Shown: piece by piece, positions 56,123 to 64,000 of the stretch
How positions within the stretch are numbered: the first letter of the stretch is position 1
Layout of the letters: the number at the start of each line of letters is the position of its first letter
Assembly: GCF_000010525.1 (NCBI RefSeq)
Contig: NC_009937.1
Location: 2,733,501-2,797,500 of the forward strand
Direction: 5' to 3'
Source of the DNA: Azorhizobium caulinodans ORS 571
GTDB taxonomy: Bacteria > Pseudomonadota > Alphaproteobacteria > Rhizobiales > Xanthobacteraceae
Length of the DNA stretch: 64,000 bases
Notes under the pieces: model-generated
Database searches by the model: none
What the model was told of the DNA's origin: nothing
What the model saw: the letters and a program-made list of their open reading frames with translations, nothing else
Made by a program: the position numbers and the translations under genes

Positions 56123-56852
56123 CCCCGCGGGGATCGGCGTCGAAATAGTCGGGATTGACGTCGCGGATCAGGCCGAGGCTGCCGTGCAGCGTCTTCACGT
56201 GCCGTCGCATGGCGGCCGAGGCCGCTTCCACGTCATGGGCTGCGATGGCCGCGACGATCTCGCTATGCTCGCGGATCACCCGGTCCATGCGGCCCGGATG
56301 GGGCAGGCTCAGATGGCGGCAACGGTCCACCTGCGTCTTCAGATGCAGGACCAGCCGCCAGATGCCGGGCAGGCCGGCGATCTCGGCAATGGTCTGGTGC
56401 AAGGCATCATCCGCCGCATGGAAAGCACGATGGTCGCCCCGCGCCGCCACGGCCATTTCGTCCGCGATCACCGCGTCGAGCCGCTTGAGGTCCGCCGCGC
56501 TCGCCTTTTCGGCGGCCGCCTGGGCGGTGACGTCCTCCAGCGCCGCGCGGGCGATCATGGCCTCGTGCAGGCTCGCCAGCGGAATGCGGGAGACATAGGT
56601 GCCGGACTTGGGGGCGATCTCCACCAGCCCCTCGTCCGCCAGCCGCAGCAGCGCCTCGCGCACCGGCGTGCGGCTGAGCCCATGGGCCGCCGCGATCTCC
56701 TTTTCGGCGATCACCTCGCCGGGAACCCGCTTCAGGGATACGATCTCGTCCCGCAACTGATGGTAGACGACGCTCGCGGCCGTCAACCGGCGCGGCCCGG
56801 TCTCGTCTCCCGGAAGCGCGAGGCCTAGGGCCTGCAAGCGTTCCATGCGCAT
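56109..56852 (-). CDS. GntR-family regulator, FCD subfamily
   Basis: 247 residues from ATG 56852 (GGGG just upstream; other ATGs at 56846 and 56909). Winged helix with VIAEKEIAAAHGLSRTPVREALLRLADEGLVEI, then an FCD domain (DALHQTIAEIAGLP; REHSEIVAAIAAHDVEAASAAM). It lies downstream of, and on the same strand as, the ABC/M19 operon and is separated from it by a terminator, so it has its own promoter and is the likely regulator of that operon. Confidence 0.9.
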   Translation of the reverse strand: MRMERLQALGLALPGDETGPRRLTAASVVYHQLRDEIVSLKRVPGEVIAEKEIAAAHGLSRTPVREALLRLADEGLVEIAPKSGTYVSRIPLASLHEAMIARAALEDVTAQAAAEKASAADLKRLDAVIADEMAVAARGDHRAFHAADDALHQTIAEIAGLPGIWRLVLHLKTQVDRCRHLSLPHPGRMDRVIREHSEIVAAIAAHDVEAASAAMRRHVKTLHGSLGLIRDVNPDYFDADPRGVIAG

Positions 56853-56922
56853 CCCCCAAGTGGTGGCGGGACGATGCGCCGAAACGAAGCGGTCGTCATC
56901 CCGATCCATGGTCAGGCGATAC

Positions 56923-56951
56923 AAAACGCCGGCGCCCCCCGCAAGCGCCGG
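56923..56951 (-). terminator. terminator after the ABC/M19 operon
   Basis: Read on the minus strand: a 7-bp GC stem (56951-56945 with 56935-56929) followed by CGTTTTG, 14 nt past the last permease stop. Confidence 0.7.
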
Positions 56952-56964
56952 TGCAGCGCCCCTG

Positions 56965-57771
56965 CTATGCGGCAAAACCTCCCCCCTTGCCCGCCACGCC
57001 GCCGCGCAGGATCAGCAGGCCGGACAGCGCCGCGGTGACGACCAGCGTCAGGCCGGAGACCGCCGCAATGGAAGGCTCCAACTGGTAGGAAAGGCTGGAG
57101 AAGATCTGGATCGGCGCCGTGGTCATGCGGCTCGCGAGGAAATAGGTGACGATGAACTCGTCGAACGAGGTGATGAAGGCGAACACCGCCCCGCCGATGA
57201 GACCGGGCCGGATGATCGGCAGTGTCACCCGCCACAGCGCCACCGGCAGAGGCGCGCCGAGACTGGCTGCCGCCTGCTCCAGCGAGCGGTCGAAGGCCTG
57301 AAGGCTCGCGCCTACGGTGACGATCACATAGGGGATGCACAGCACCAGATGGGCGGCGATGAAGCCCATCAGCGTGTCGTCGAAGCGCAGCGGCAGGAAC
57401 ACCCGGTAGATGGCCATGCCCAGCACCACGTGTGGCAGCACCATGGGTGAGACCAGCAGGGTGCGTAACGCCTTGCGCGTGATGAGCGGTCCGCGGTCGA
57501 GGCCGAGTGCCGCCGCCGTGCCGAACAGCAGCGCCAGTGGCGTCACCACGCCGGCAACGATCAGGCTGGTGCCGAGCGCCTTCCGCCAGGTGTCATCCTG
57601 GAAGATGAAGCCGTACCAGCGCAGGCCATAGGCCTTCGGCGGGAAGGACAGATAGTCCTCGGCGGTGAAGGACTGAATGAGCAGGATCACCTGCGGCAGG
57701 ATGAGGAAGATCATCACCGCCACGGCGACGATGCTGACGAGGAGGCCCAGGGGCCGCTTGGCGTCGGTCAT
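56965..57771 (-). CDS. ABC permease, PotC-like (pair 1)
   Basis: 268 residues, six membrane segments, EAA loop DRSLEQAAASLGAPLPVALWRVTLPIIRPG. PotC/spermidine-putrescine type with VIVTVGASLQAF before the loop. TGATG overlap with the upstream permease. Last gene of the operon before the terminator. Confidence 0.92.
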   Translation of the reverse strand: MTDAKRPLGLLVSIVAVAVMIFLILPQVILLIQSFTAEDYLSFPPKAYGLRWYGFIFQDDTWRKALGTSLIVAGVVTPLALLFGTAAALGLDRGPLITRKALRTLLVSPMVLPHVVLGMAIYRVFLPLRFDDTLMGFIAAHLVLCIPYVIVTVGASLQAFDRSLEQAAASLGAPLPVALWRVTLPIIRPGLIGGAVFAFITSFDEFIVTYFLASRMTTAPIQIFSSLSYQLEPSIAAVSGLTLVVTAALSGLLILRGGVAGKGGGFAA

Positions 57772-58628
57772 CAGGCGCCCTCCCCGCGCATGCGCTCGAT
57801 CCGCTTCTCCGCCCGGCTCGACAGGCCGAGGACGATGAGGATGAAGGCCAGGAGCACGATGGCGAAGGCCGCCGCCCGGCTCCAGTCGAACTGGTTGCGC
57901 ACGAGGTCGGTCATGACCATCGGCAAAGTGGTGACGAAGCTGCCGCCCATGATCACCGGCGTCAGATAGACGCCCATGGACAGAACGAAGACGAGCGTCG
58001 TCCCCGCGATGAGGCCCGGAAGGCTCAAGGGAAAGGTCACGCGCCAGAAGACCGTGGTGCGCGAGGCGCCAAGGCTCGCCGCCGCATCCTCGACGGACGG
58101 GTCGATGGACAGAAGCGAGGAGAAGACCGGCATCACCAGAAAGGCGAGATAGACGTGGGTCACGCCCACGACAACGCCGAACGTGTTGTAGAGGAGCGGC
58201 AGCGGGCCATCGATGAGACCGCTCTGGCGCAGCAGGGCATTCACCATGCCCTCGCGCCCCAGCACCAGCAGCCAGGCCACGTTGCGCACCACGACGCTGG
58301 TGAGCAGCGGCGAGATGACGATGGTGAGGGCCACGAGCCGCAGGACGGGCCCGGCGCGGCGCATGAACAGCGCCAGCGGATAGCCAAACAGGATGCACGC
58401 TGCGGTGATCAGCAGCGACAGCCGCACCGTGCGCCAGAAGATGGAAAGCGTGACGCCATCCGTAAAGAAGGCGGCGTAATTGGCGGAGGTCAGCCCGCCG
58501 CCGGCGCCGGCATGCAGGCTCTCGGAGCCGAGGATGCCAAGCGGCACGAAGAAGATGAGGGCATAGAGGACGAAGGTGGGGGCAATGAGCCCCCACCAGA
58601 AGATCCGCCGGCCGGTGCGGAGCGCCAT
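57771..58628 (-). CDS. ABC permease, PotB-like (pair 1)
   Basis: 285 residues, six membrane segments, EAA loop DPSVEDAAASLGASRTTVFWRVTFPLSLPG. ATG at 58628 with GGAGATC upstream. Forms a pair with the next permease and lies 13 nt after the binding-protein gene, so these three form one import unit. Confidence 0.92.
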   Translation of the reverse strand: MALRTGRRIFWWGLIAPTFVLYALIFFVPLGILGSESLHAGAGGGLTSANYAAFFTDGVTLSIFWRTVRLSLLITAACILFGYPLALFMRRAGPVLRLVALTIVISPLLTSVVVRNVAWLLVLGREGMVNALLRQSGLIDGPLPLLYNTFGVVVGVTHVYLAFLVMPVFSSLLSIDPSVEDAAASLGASRTTVFWRVTFPLSLPGLIAGTTLVFVLSMGVYLTPVIMGGSFVTTLPMVMTDLVRNQFDWSRAAAFAIVLLAFILIVLGLSSRAEKRIERMRGEGA

Positions 58629-58641
58629 GGATGATCTCCGC

Positions 58642-59709
58642 TCAGCTCTGCTTCCACGCATCCCAGCGCCGGCGCCATTCGGGCAGATTGTCGACGATAG
58701 CCTCGTAATCCTCCGGCACCGCGCGGGCGAGTTCCTCGGGCGTCGAGACGACCACGCGCTTGGCGATCTCCGGCGAATAGACGACCTTCTTGTTGGGCGA
58801 GGCGTAGAACAGCTTCTCGGCCATCGCCTGCTGCGGGGCGACGGTGCAGGAGAAGTTGATGAAGGCCTTGGCGAGATCCGGATTGCGGGCGCCGCGCGGG
58901 ATGCAGAAGGGATCGGCGCGCGTGAAGAAACCTTCCTGCGGGCTGACGAAATCGATCGGCACGCCCTGATCCTTCAGCGGATAGACGCGCCCGTTCCACA
59001 CGGCGATGAGCGAAACCTCGCCCGAGCGGATCAGTTGCTCCGCCTGCGCGCCGGTCGTCCAGAGGGTGGCAAGGTTGGGCCGCAGTTTGGTGAGGGCGGC
59101 GAAGGTCGCATCGTCCACCGGCAGGGGCTTGCCCTTCACGACGAGATTGACCATTTCGAGGGCCTGATCGAACAGGGCCTCGTTGAGCGCCACCTTGCCC
59201 TTGTACTGCGGGTCCCAGAGGTCCGCCCATTTGGTGGGCGGCGTCTTCACCTTCTCGGTGTTGTAGCCGATGCCATAGCTCCACAGCACCAGCTTCGGCC
59301 CGTGCGGGGTGATGTAGCTGGGATAGAGGTTGGCATATTCCGGCATGTCCTTCGCGTCGATGGTCTGGAACAAGTTGTTCCGGACGCCGAAGACATAGTC
59401 CGTCATCTGCATGGGGATGACATCGGCATCGGGCCGGCCCGCATCCACCTGCGCCTTGATCTTCGCCATAGGCGGCGAGGAACCCTGCATGGTGAGCACC
59501 TCGACCTTCACGCCGGTCTTCTGGGTGAAGGGGTCGATCCAGTGATCCTTGATGACCTTTCCGAGCAGGCCGTCGAAATTATAGACCACCAGCGTCTCGC
59601 CCGCGGCGAGCGAGCGGGTGATCACCGCGGGCGCCGCCAGCGGCGCGGCGGCGAGCGCCCCGAGCCCCTTGAGCGCCGAGCGGCGGCTGAGGCGGATCTT
59701 GTCCGTCAT
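58642..59709 (-). CDS. ABC substrate-binding protein, spermidine/putrescine-type (PotD/PotF-like)
   Basis: 355 residues with a Tat signal (LSRRSALKGLGALAAAP; cleavage near SLAAG). The mature protein begins ETLVVYNFDGLLGKVIKDHW and has the PotD-type YGIGYNTEKV, WADLWDPQYKGKVAL and FTRADPFCIPRGARNP segments. Acidic polyamine-binding residues cannot be confirmed by eye, and other substrates (opines, amino acids, iron chelates) are common in this family. An 86-nt gap upstream contains a small GC hairpin. Confidence 0.9.
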   Translation of the reverse strand: MTDKIRLSRRSALKGLGALAAAPLAAPAVITRSLAAGETLVVYNFDGLLGKVIKDHWIDPFTQKTGVKVEVLTMQGSSPPMAKIKAQVDAGRPDADVIPMQMTDYVFGVRNNLFQTIDAKDMPEYANLYPSYITPHGPKLVLWSYGIGYNTEKVKTPPTKWADLWDPQYKGKVALNEALFDQALEMVNLVVKGKPLPVDDATFAALTKLRPNLATLWTTGAQAEQLIRSGEVSLIAVWNGRVYPLKDQGVPIDFVSPQEGFFTRADPFCIPRGARNPDLAKAFINFSCTVAPQQAMAEKLFYASPNKKVVYSPEIAKRVVVSTPEELARAVPEDYEAIVDNLPEWRRRWDAWKQS

Positions 59710-59795
59710 TGTCTGTTCCCCGTCTTGAGTTGAGCGAAGGCCTGCGCGCCTTGAGGCGCGTTCTGGTATCGTTGGGGTTGGAAACCGGCGGCGGA

Positions 59796-60323
59796 TCAGG
59801 CGGCCGGCGTCACCTCGAACAGGCAGAAGGCATGGCCTTCCGCGGCGCATTGCGTCTCGGCCGACTGGAGCTTGCGCGGCGCGCCCGCCTGCTCGCAGAC
59901 GAATTCGAGGGCACCGGCGAGCCAGGGCGCGAACATGTAGCAGAGCTTGCGCCCCGCCCCTCGCGTCTCGTCCGTGACGAAGGAGGAATGGTCGAGCCGC
60001 ACGGTGGCCGTGCCCGCAACCGGATCGATGGCGAGGATGGAGAACTTGCCCCAGCCGCGCTGGGAGAGGCGCTTCATATAATGGGCGAACACATCGACGC
60101 CGCTGAGGCCATAGACCTCGCTCTGCTTCTTGCACCACACATAGGCGGACTTGTGCCCGGCGGGCGCGAGGGCGGCGTTGAACGCCTCCGCGCCGATCTC
60201 CGCCTCGATGGCGAAGTGGTTGTTGTTGTAGAAATGCTGGGGCACCAGGATCATCGGCATCTGGTCGGCGTACCAGCGCCCTGTTTCCGGATCGACGTCG
60301 AGTTCGATTTCAGGCTTGGCCAC
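59796..60323 (-). CDS. V4R-like / DUF5943-type small-molecule-binding protein
   Basis: 175 residues. The C-terminal half (RKLCYMFAPWLAGALEFVCE, then ETQCAAEGHAFCLFEV) has the Cys-rich end typical of 4-vinyl-reductase (V4R)-like ligand-binding domains; Cys residues are in VWCKK, KLCYM, FVCEQ, TQCAAEG and AFCLF. The N-terminal half (HFYNNNHFAIEAEIGAEAF) is unfamiliar. Soluble, no signal. I am unsure of the exact family name. It lies between the dipeptidase homologue and the binding protein and may work with the former. Confidence 0.6.
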   Translation of the reverse strand: MAKPEIELDVDPETGRWYADQMPMILVPQHFYNNNHFAIEAEIGAEAFNAALAPAGHKSAYVWCKKQSEVYGLSGVDVFAHYMKRLSQRGWGKFSILAIDPVAGTATVRLDHSSFVTDETRGAGRKLCYMFAPWLAGALEFVCEQAGAPRKLQSAETQCAAEGHAFCLFEVTPAA

Positions 60324-60360
60324 GGACGGTTCCTTCTGTTGCGGCGCGATGAGCGGGGCC

Positions 60361-61335
60361 TCAGCGGCCCCACACGTCCTTCAGGAGCTGCAGCCAGTTG
60401 CCGCCCATCACCTTCTCGATGCGACCCGTGGACCAGCCGCGCTGCTCCATGGCGGCGGTGAGGTTCGGGAAGTCGCCGATCTCGCGGAAGCCCTCGGGAT
60501 TGATGACCGCGCCGAAGTCGGTGAGCTTGCGGCCGAAACCCTTGTCGTGGGTGATCCAGTCGAAGAAGGGCTGGCCATAGCCCTGCGTGAAGTCGGTCCC
60601 GACGCCGACGATATCCTCGCCCACGAGGTTGATGACGTATTCCATCGCCTCGACATAATCGGCGACCGTCGCGGCCGGGCCTTTCTTGAGGAAGGGCGGG
60701 AACATGGTCACGCCGACGAAGCCGCCCTTCTCGGCGATGAAGCGCAACTGCTCGTCGCTCTTGTTGCGCTTGTGCTCCTTGAGGCCGGACGGCAGGCAGT
60801 GGGAATAGGCCACGCGCTGCTTGGACGCCTTGATGACATCCTCGGAGGTCTTCGGTCCCACATGCGAGAGATCGCACAGGATGCCGAGGCGGTTCATCTC
60901 CGCCACCACGTCATGGCCGAAGTCGGAGAGGCCGCTGTCGCGGCTCTCGTAGCAGCCCGAGCCCACCCAGTTCTGGGTGTTGTAGGTCATCTGGATGATG
61001 CGGATGCCGAGTTCGTGGAACAGCGGCAGATATTCGATGCGGTCGTCGATGGCACTGGTGTTCTGCCAGCCGAGGATGATGCCCGTCTTGTTCTCCGCCT
61101 TGGCGCGGAGGATGTCCCCGGTGGTGTAGACCTGCGTGATGAGATCCGCGTGTGTGCGGAAATCCGCCTTCCACTTGGCGATGTTGCGCATGGTCTCGGT
61201 GAAGTTCTCCCACACCGAGCAGGTGCAGTTGGCGGCCGTCAGGCCGCCCTTGCGCATGTCCTCGAAAACCGGGCGGCTGAAATCGGAAATGATCAGGCCG
61301 TCAATGACGATCAGGCTGTCGTGAAGCGTCGACAC
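60361..61335 (-). CDS. M19 (renal/membrane dipeptidase) homologue lacking most zinc ligands
   Basis: 324 residues from a GTG start with AAGGAAGAG upstream. The TIM-barrel M19 pattern is recognisable: VIDGLIISD (10-18), GLSDFGHDVVAEMNRLGILCDLSHVG (split: GLSDFGHDVVAEMN and LGILCDLSHVG) and RVAYSHC. The two histidines of the second half remain (His158, His179), but the first metal motif HxD is replaced by LII (residues 14-16) and the bridging Glu region reads GWQNTS (89-94). A binuclear zinc dipeptidase activity is therefore unlikely as such; a mononuclear hydrolase, a lyase or a binding function is possible. No signal peptide. Confidence 0.88.
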   Translation of the reverse strand: MSTLHDSLIVIDGLIISDFSRPVFEDMRKGGLTAANCTCSVWENFTETMRNIAKWKADFRTHADLITQVYTTGDILRAKAENKTGIILGWQNTSAIDDRIEYLPLFHELGIRIIQMTYNTQNWVGSGCYESRDSGLSDFGHDVVAEMNRLGILCDLSHVGPKTSEDVIKASKQRVAYSHCLPSGLKEHKRNKSDEQLRFIAEKGGFVGVTMFPPFLKKGPAATVADYVEAMEYVINLVGEDIVGVGTDFTQGYGQPFFDWITHDKGFGRKLTDFGAVINPEGFREIGDFPNLTAAMEQRGWSTGRIEKVMGGNWLQLLKDVWGR

Positions 61336-61384
61336 GATACTCTTCCTTCGCTTGAAAAATGGAAAATGGGCGGAGACCGGAAGC

Positions 61385-62440
61385 TCAGAGCGGCACGAGA
61401 ACCGCCGCCTCCGGCTGCCAGGAGACATGAACCGGCTGACCCGCATTCAGCGGGCTTGGGCCGCCGGCGGCCGGCGAGGGGCAGCGGGCGGTGAGGGTGA
61501 GACCGGAAGCGGCCCGCACCTGATAGTCGATGACGAGGCCCCGATAGGTGGCCAGCTCGACCCGGCCGGGCAGATGGCCCTGCCCGCCCTCGCCCACCGC
61601 GATGACGATCCGTTCGGGGCGCACGCCGAGGGCCACGTCCTCCTTGCCCGGCGGCGGGCCGGCGACCGGGACCACCTCGCCCGTCGCGAGCCGGAAGCCC
61701 CCGGTGTCGGGGCGCCCCGGCAGAAGATTGGTCACCCCCATGAACTCGGCCACGAAATGGGATTTCGGCGTGGCGAAGACCTCGTCCGGCGAGCCCTCCT
61801 GCTCGATGCGCCCGGCGCGCATCACCACCACCCGGTCGGAGACTGAGAGCGCCTCGTCCTGATCATGGGTTACGAAGATGGTGGTGATGCCGAGTGACCG
61901 CTGGATCTGCCGGATTTCCAGCTTCATCTCCTGCCGCAACTGGGCATCGAGATTGGAGAGTGGCTCGTCGAGCAGCAGCACGTCCGGCTCGATCACCAGC
62001 GCCCGCGCCAGCGCCACGCGCTGCTGCTGGCCGCCGGACAATTGCTTGGGCAGGCGCTCCGACAGGTGGCCGAGGCGCACCTTGTCCAGCGCCGTCTTCA
62101 CCCGCGCGGCGATGTCGGCCTTGGAGACCTTGCGCATCTCAAGGCCGAAGGCGACGTTCTGCGCGACGCTCATGTGCGGGAACAGCGCGTAATTCTGGAA
62201 GCCGAAGCCCATGTTGCGCTTGTGCGGCGGCAGGTGGGTGACATCGCGCCCGCCCACCATGATGCGCCCCTCGGTCACCGGCACGAAGCCGCCGACCATG
62301 CGCAGCGTCGTGGTCTTGCCGCAGCCGGAGGGGCCGAGCAGCGCCACCAGTTCTCCCTGCCCGATAGAGAGGGAGACATGGTCGACTGCGACCATGTGCT
62401 CGTAGCGCTTGACGATGGACTGGAGAACGACCTCGGACAT
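61385..62440 (-). CDS. ABC ATP-binding protein, PotA-like
   Basis: 351 residues: ATPase domain (Walker A GPSGCGKTT; Q-loop FGFQNYALFPHM; signature LSGGQQQRV; Walker B VLLLDEPLSNLD; THDQDEALSVSDRV) followed by a TOBE/MOP-type regulatory domain (about 270-351, with LGVRPERIVI). It is the only ATPase gene in the operon within the window and could serve both permease pairs. ATG at 62440, 28 nt after the upstream permease. Confidence 0.94.
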   Translation of the reverse strand: MSEVVLQSIVKRYEHMVAVDHVSLSIGQGELVALLGPSGCGKTTTLRMVGGFVPVTEGRIMVGGRDVTHLPPHKRNMGFGFQNYALFPHMSVAQNVAFGLEMRKVSKADIAARVKTALDKVRLGHLSERLPKQLSGGQQQRVALARALVIEPDVLLLDEPLSNLDAQLRQEMKLEIRQIQRSLGITTIFVTHDQDEALSVSDRVVVMRAGRIEQEGSPDEVFATPKSHFVAEFMGVTNLLPGRPDTGGFRLATGEVVPVAGPPPGKEDVALGVRPERIVIAVGEGGQGHLPGRVELATYRGLVIDYQVRAASGLTLTARCPSPAAGGPSPLNAGQPVHVSWQPEAAVLVPL

Positions 62441-62468
62441 GGAAGCACCCGTGTTCGCAGCCCGGCGC

Positions 62469-63275
62469 TCAGAAGGCGCGGGCAAGTTTCGCGTAGCGGT
62501 CGCTGACGATGAGCAGCGTGCCGATGATGAGGATCTGGACGGTGGCGACGGCGGCGACGGTGGAATCGAGGTTCCACTCCAGATAGGAGACGAGCGCGAT
62601 CTGGAGCGTGGTGCGGCCCGGCCCCACGAGGAAGATCGACTTCTCCAGATCGATGAAGGAGATGACGAAGGAGAACAGCGCCGCCGCGACGATGGCGGGG
62701 CGGATCATCGGCAGCGTCACCCGCCGGAACACCGTGAAGGGCGCAGCCCCGAGGGAGGAAGCCGCTTCCTCGCAGGAGCGGTTGGCGCCCGCGAGACCCG
62801 CCGTGACAAGTCGCACCGTCCAGGGCAGCGCGATGAGGCCATGGGCGACCAGCAGGCCACCGAAGGTGCCGGTCACGTCCCGGTCGATCAGCACCTCCAG
62901 CTCGATGAAGGCGATGAACAGCGCCGCGCCGCCGACGATGCCGGGCACCACCATGGGTGCCAGCAGCAGCGTCTGGATGGCATCGCGGCCCAGAAAGCGA
63001 TAGCGCACCAGCGCAAGGCTCGCCGGAATGCCGAGCCCGAGCGAGATGACGACCGCGCACATCGCCGTCTCCACGCTGGTGAGGAAGCCGTTGCGGAAGG
63101 CCTCCTGCTCCCAGGCCCGCGCGTACCAGGACAAGGTGTAGCCGGTGGGCGGGAAGGAGAGGATGCGGTTCTCGAAGAAGCTCACCCAGACGATGGCGAC
63201 CAGCGGCAGGAGCACGAAGGCGAGCACGGTGGCGGAGAGGCCGGCATAGATGCGGCGGATGGCAAGCGCGCCCAT
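62469..63275 (-). CDS. ABC permease, PotC-like (pair 2)
   Basis: 268 residues, six membrane segments, EAA loop NRSCEEAASSLGAAPFTVFRRVTLPMIRPA. N-terminus MGALAIRRIYAGLSA; start overlaps the upstream permease stop (TGATG). Belongs with the ATPase that follows. Confidence 0.92.
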   Translation of the reverse strand: MGALAIRRIYAGLSATVLAFVLLPLVAIVWVSFFENRILSFPPTGYTLSWYARAWEQEAFRNGFLTSVETAMCAVVISLGLGIPASLALVRYRFLGRDAIQTLLLAPMVVPGIVGGAALFIAFIELEVLIDRDVTGTFGGLLVAHGLIALPWTVRLVTAGLAGANRSCEEAASSLGAAPFTVFRRVTLPMIRPAIVAAALFSFVISFIDLEKSIFLVGPGRTTLQIALVSYLEWNLDSTVAAVATVQILIIGTLLIVSDRYAKLARAF

Positions 63276-64000
63276 CACTCGCTCCACTTCCGGTAATGCC
63301 GCTGCACCAGCACATTTGCGGTGGTGGTGAGGCACAGGGTGACGGCCATCAGCACGAAGGCGAGCGCGGCGCCGAAGGGCCAGTTCATGGCCTTGGCCAC
63401 CTGCTGATAGACGGTGGGCGCCATCATGTGGAAGGTCGGCCCGCCGATCAGCACCGGCGTCGCATAGGCATTCATCGAGAGGATGAAGCACAGCATGGTG
63501 CCGGCGAGGAGGCCCGGCAGCGCCAGCGGCAGCACCACTCGGCGCAGCACCACCCCATGCGGCGCGCCGAGGCTGGCTGCGGCAGCCTCCAGATTTTCGT
63601 CGATGCCCTCCAGCACGCTCTGGAGCGTTACGATCATGAAGGGCAGCATCACGGAAACGAGGCCGATGACGACGGCGGTCGGCGTGTACATCAGCTTGAC
63701 GGCGGAGAGGCCCACGCTGCCGAGCGCGGCATTGAACAGGCCCTTGTCGCCGAGGATCACCATCCAGGCGGCGGTGCGCACCGCATTGCCCATGAGCAGC
63801 GGCAGGATGATGAGGATGAGCAGGCGCGGCTTCCACTTCGGCCCGGCGTGGCGCACCAGCGCGTAAGCGACGGGGAAGCCCGCCAGCAGGCACAGGACGG
63901 TGGAGAGGGCAGACACCCAGAGCGTGGTGCCCAGCACCTCCTGATAGAAGCTGTCGGAAAAGAACTTCTGATAATTGGCGAGGGTCAGCGCCTCGACCAT
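63275..64000 (-). CDS. ABC permease, PotB-like (pair 2), 5' end outside the window
   Basis: 241 residues visible; the frame is open to the window edge. The terminal ATG (63998-64000) would leave out the first membrane segment expected for PotB, so the true start is probably beyond 64000. EAA loop DENLEAAAASLGAPHGVVLRRVVLPLALPG. A binding-protein gene for this pair may lie upstream, outside the window. Confidence 0.88.
   Translation of the reverse strand: MVEALTLANYQKFFSDSFYQEVLGTTLWVSALSTVLCLLAGFPVAYALVRHAGPKWKPRLLILIILPLLMGNAVRTAAWMVILGDKGLFNAALGSVGLSAVKLMYTPTAVVIGLVSVMLPFMIVTLQSVLEGIDENLEAAAASLGAPHGVVLRRVVLPLALPGLLAGTMLCFILSMNAYATPVLIGGPTFHMMAPTVYQQVAKAMNWPFGAALAFVLMAVTLCLTTTANVLVQRHYRKWSE

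Overview
High-GC alphaproteobacterial chromosomal DNA. The gene set points to Hyphomicrobiales, plausibly Xanthobacteraceae (Azorhizobium/Xanthobacter-like); this is an inference from gene content, not a database match. Supporting points are the very-long-chain fatty acid lipid A cluster ending in lpxXL, a MaoC-phosphotransacetylase fusion beside ackA, a ChrR-type anti-sigma factor, many GTG/TTG starts with 4-nt overlaps, and GC-rich palindromic intergenic elements. I see no rRNA, tRNA, CRISPR array, transposase, prophage or replication origin.

Layout. 1-3545: 3' end of a lipid A very-long-chain acyl cluster (ketosynthase, ketoreductase, alcohol dehydrogenase, lpxXL). 3620-4408: PheC-like periplasmic protein. 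4679-6934: tandem receiver-GGDEF paralogues. 7018-8597: purEK, closed by a perfect terminator. 8687-10366: chemotaxis receptor. 10614-13694: TRAP transporter. 14010-15552: two small proteins, one DUF1217. 15715-18308: MaoC-Pta fusion and ackA. 18339-21114: two secreted proteins and edd. 21115-21396: two nested palindromes. 21397-25706: RND adaptor and permease. 25890-35173: divergent unit with ECF sigma factor, membrane (anti-sigma-like) protein, periplasmic metal-sensor-like protein, then an MdtABC-type efflux operon. 35183-41298: stress island with tspO, DUF2177, DUF1295, ChrR anti-sigma factor, FAD oxidoreductase, DUF1365 and a cyclopropane-synthase-like methyltransferase. Three promoters in it match the TGATCC-N18-TA pattern known for the singlet-oxygen sigma-E of Rhodobacter, yet no matching sigma gene is adjacent.

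41319-53347: a divergent catabolic locus around a GntR/FCD regulator. The left arm has SDR, aminotransferase, alpha/beta hydrolase, M20 amidohydrolase and bicupin. The right arm has ABC ATPase, class II aldolase, NMT1-type binding protein, two permeases and an LLM flavin monooxygenase. It looks like a complete uptake-and-degradation system for an unidentified, probably nitrogen-containing, compound, and is the best candidate here for an undescribed pathway. 53354-56122: VOC protein, YCII/DGPF protein and an ECF42-like sigma factor. 56109-64000: GntR regulator downstream of a spermidine/putrescine-type ABC operon with two permease pairs, one ATPase, one binding protein, a V4R-like protein and an M19 dipeptidase homologue that has lost most of its metal ligands; the operon runs off the window edge.

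Starts were chosen from Shine-Dalgarno sequences, overlaps and family length, since long spurious open frames are common at this GC content.
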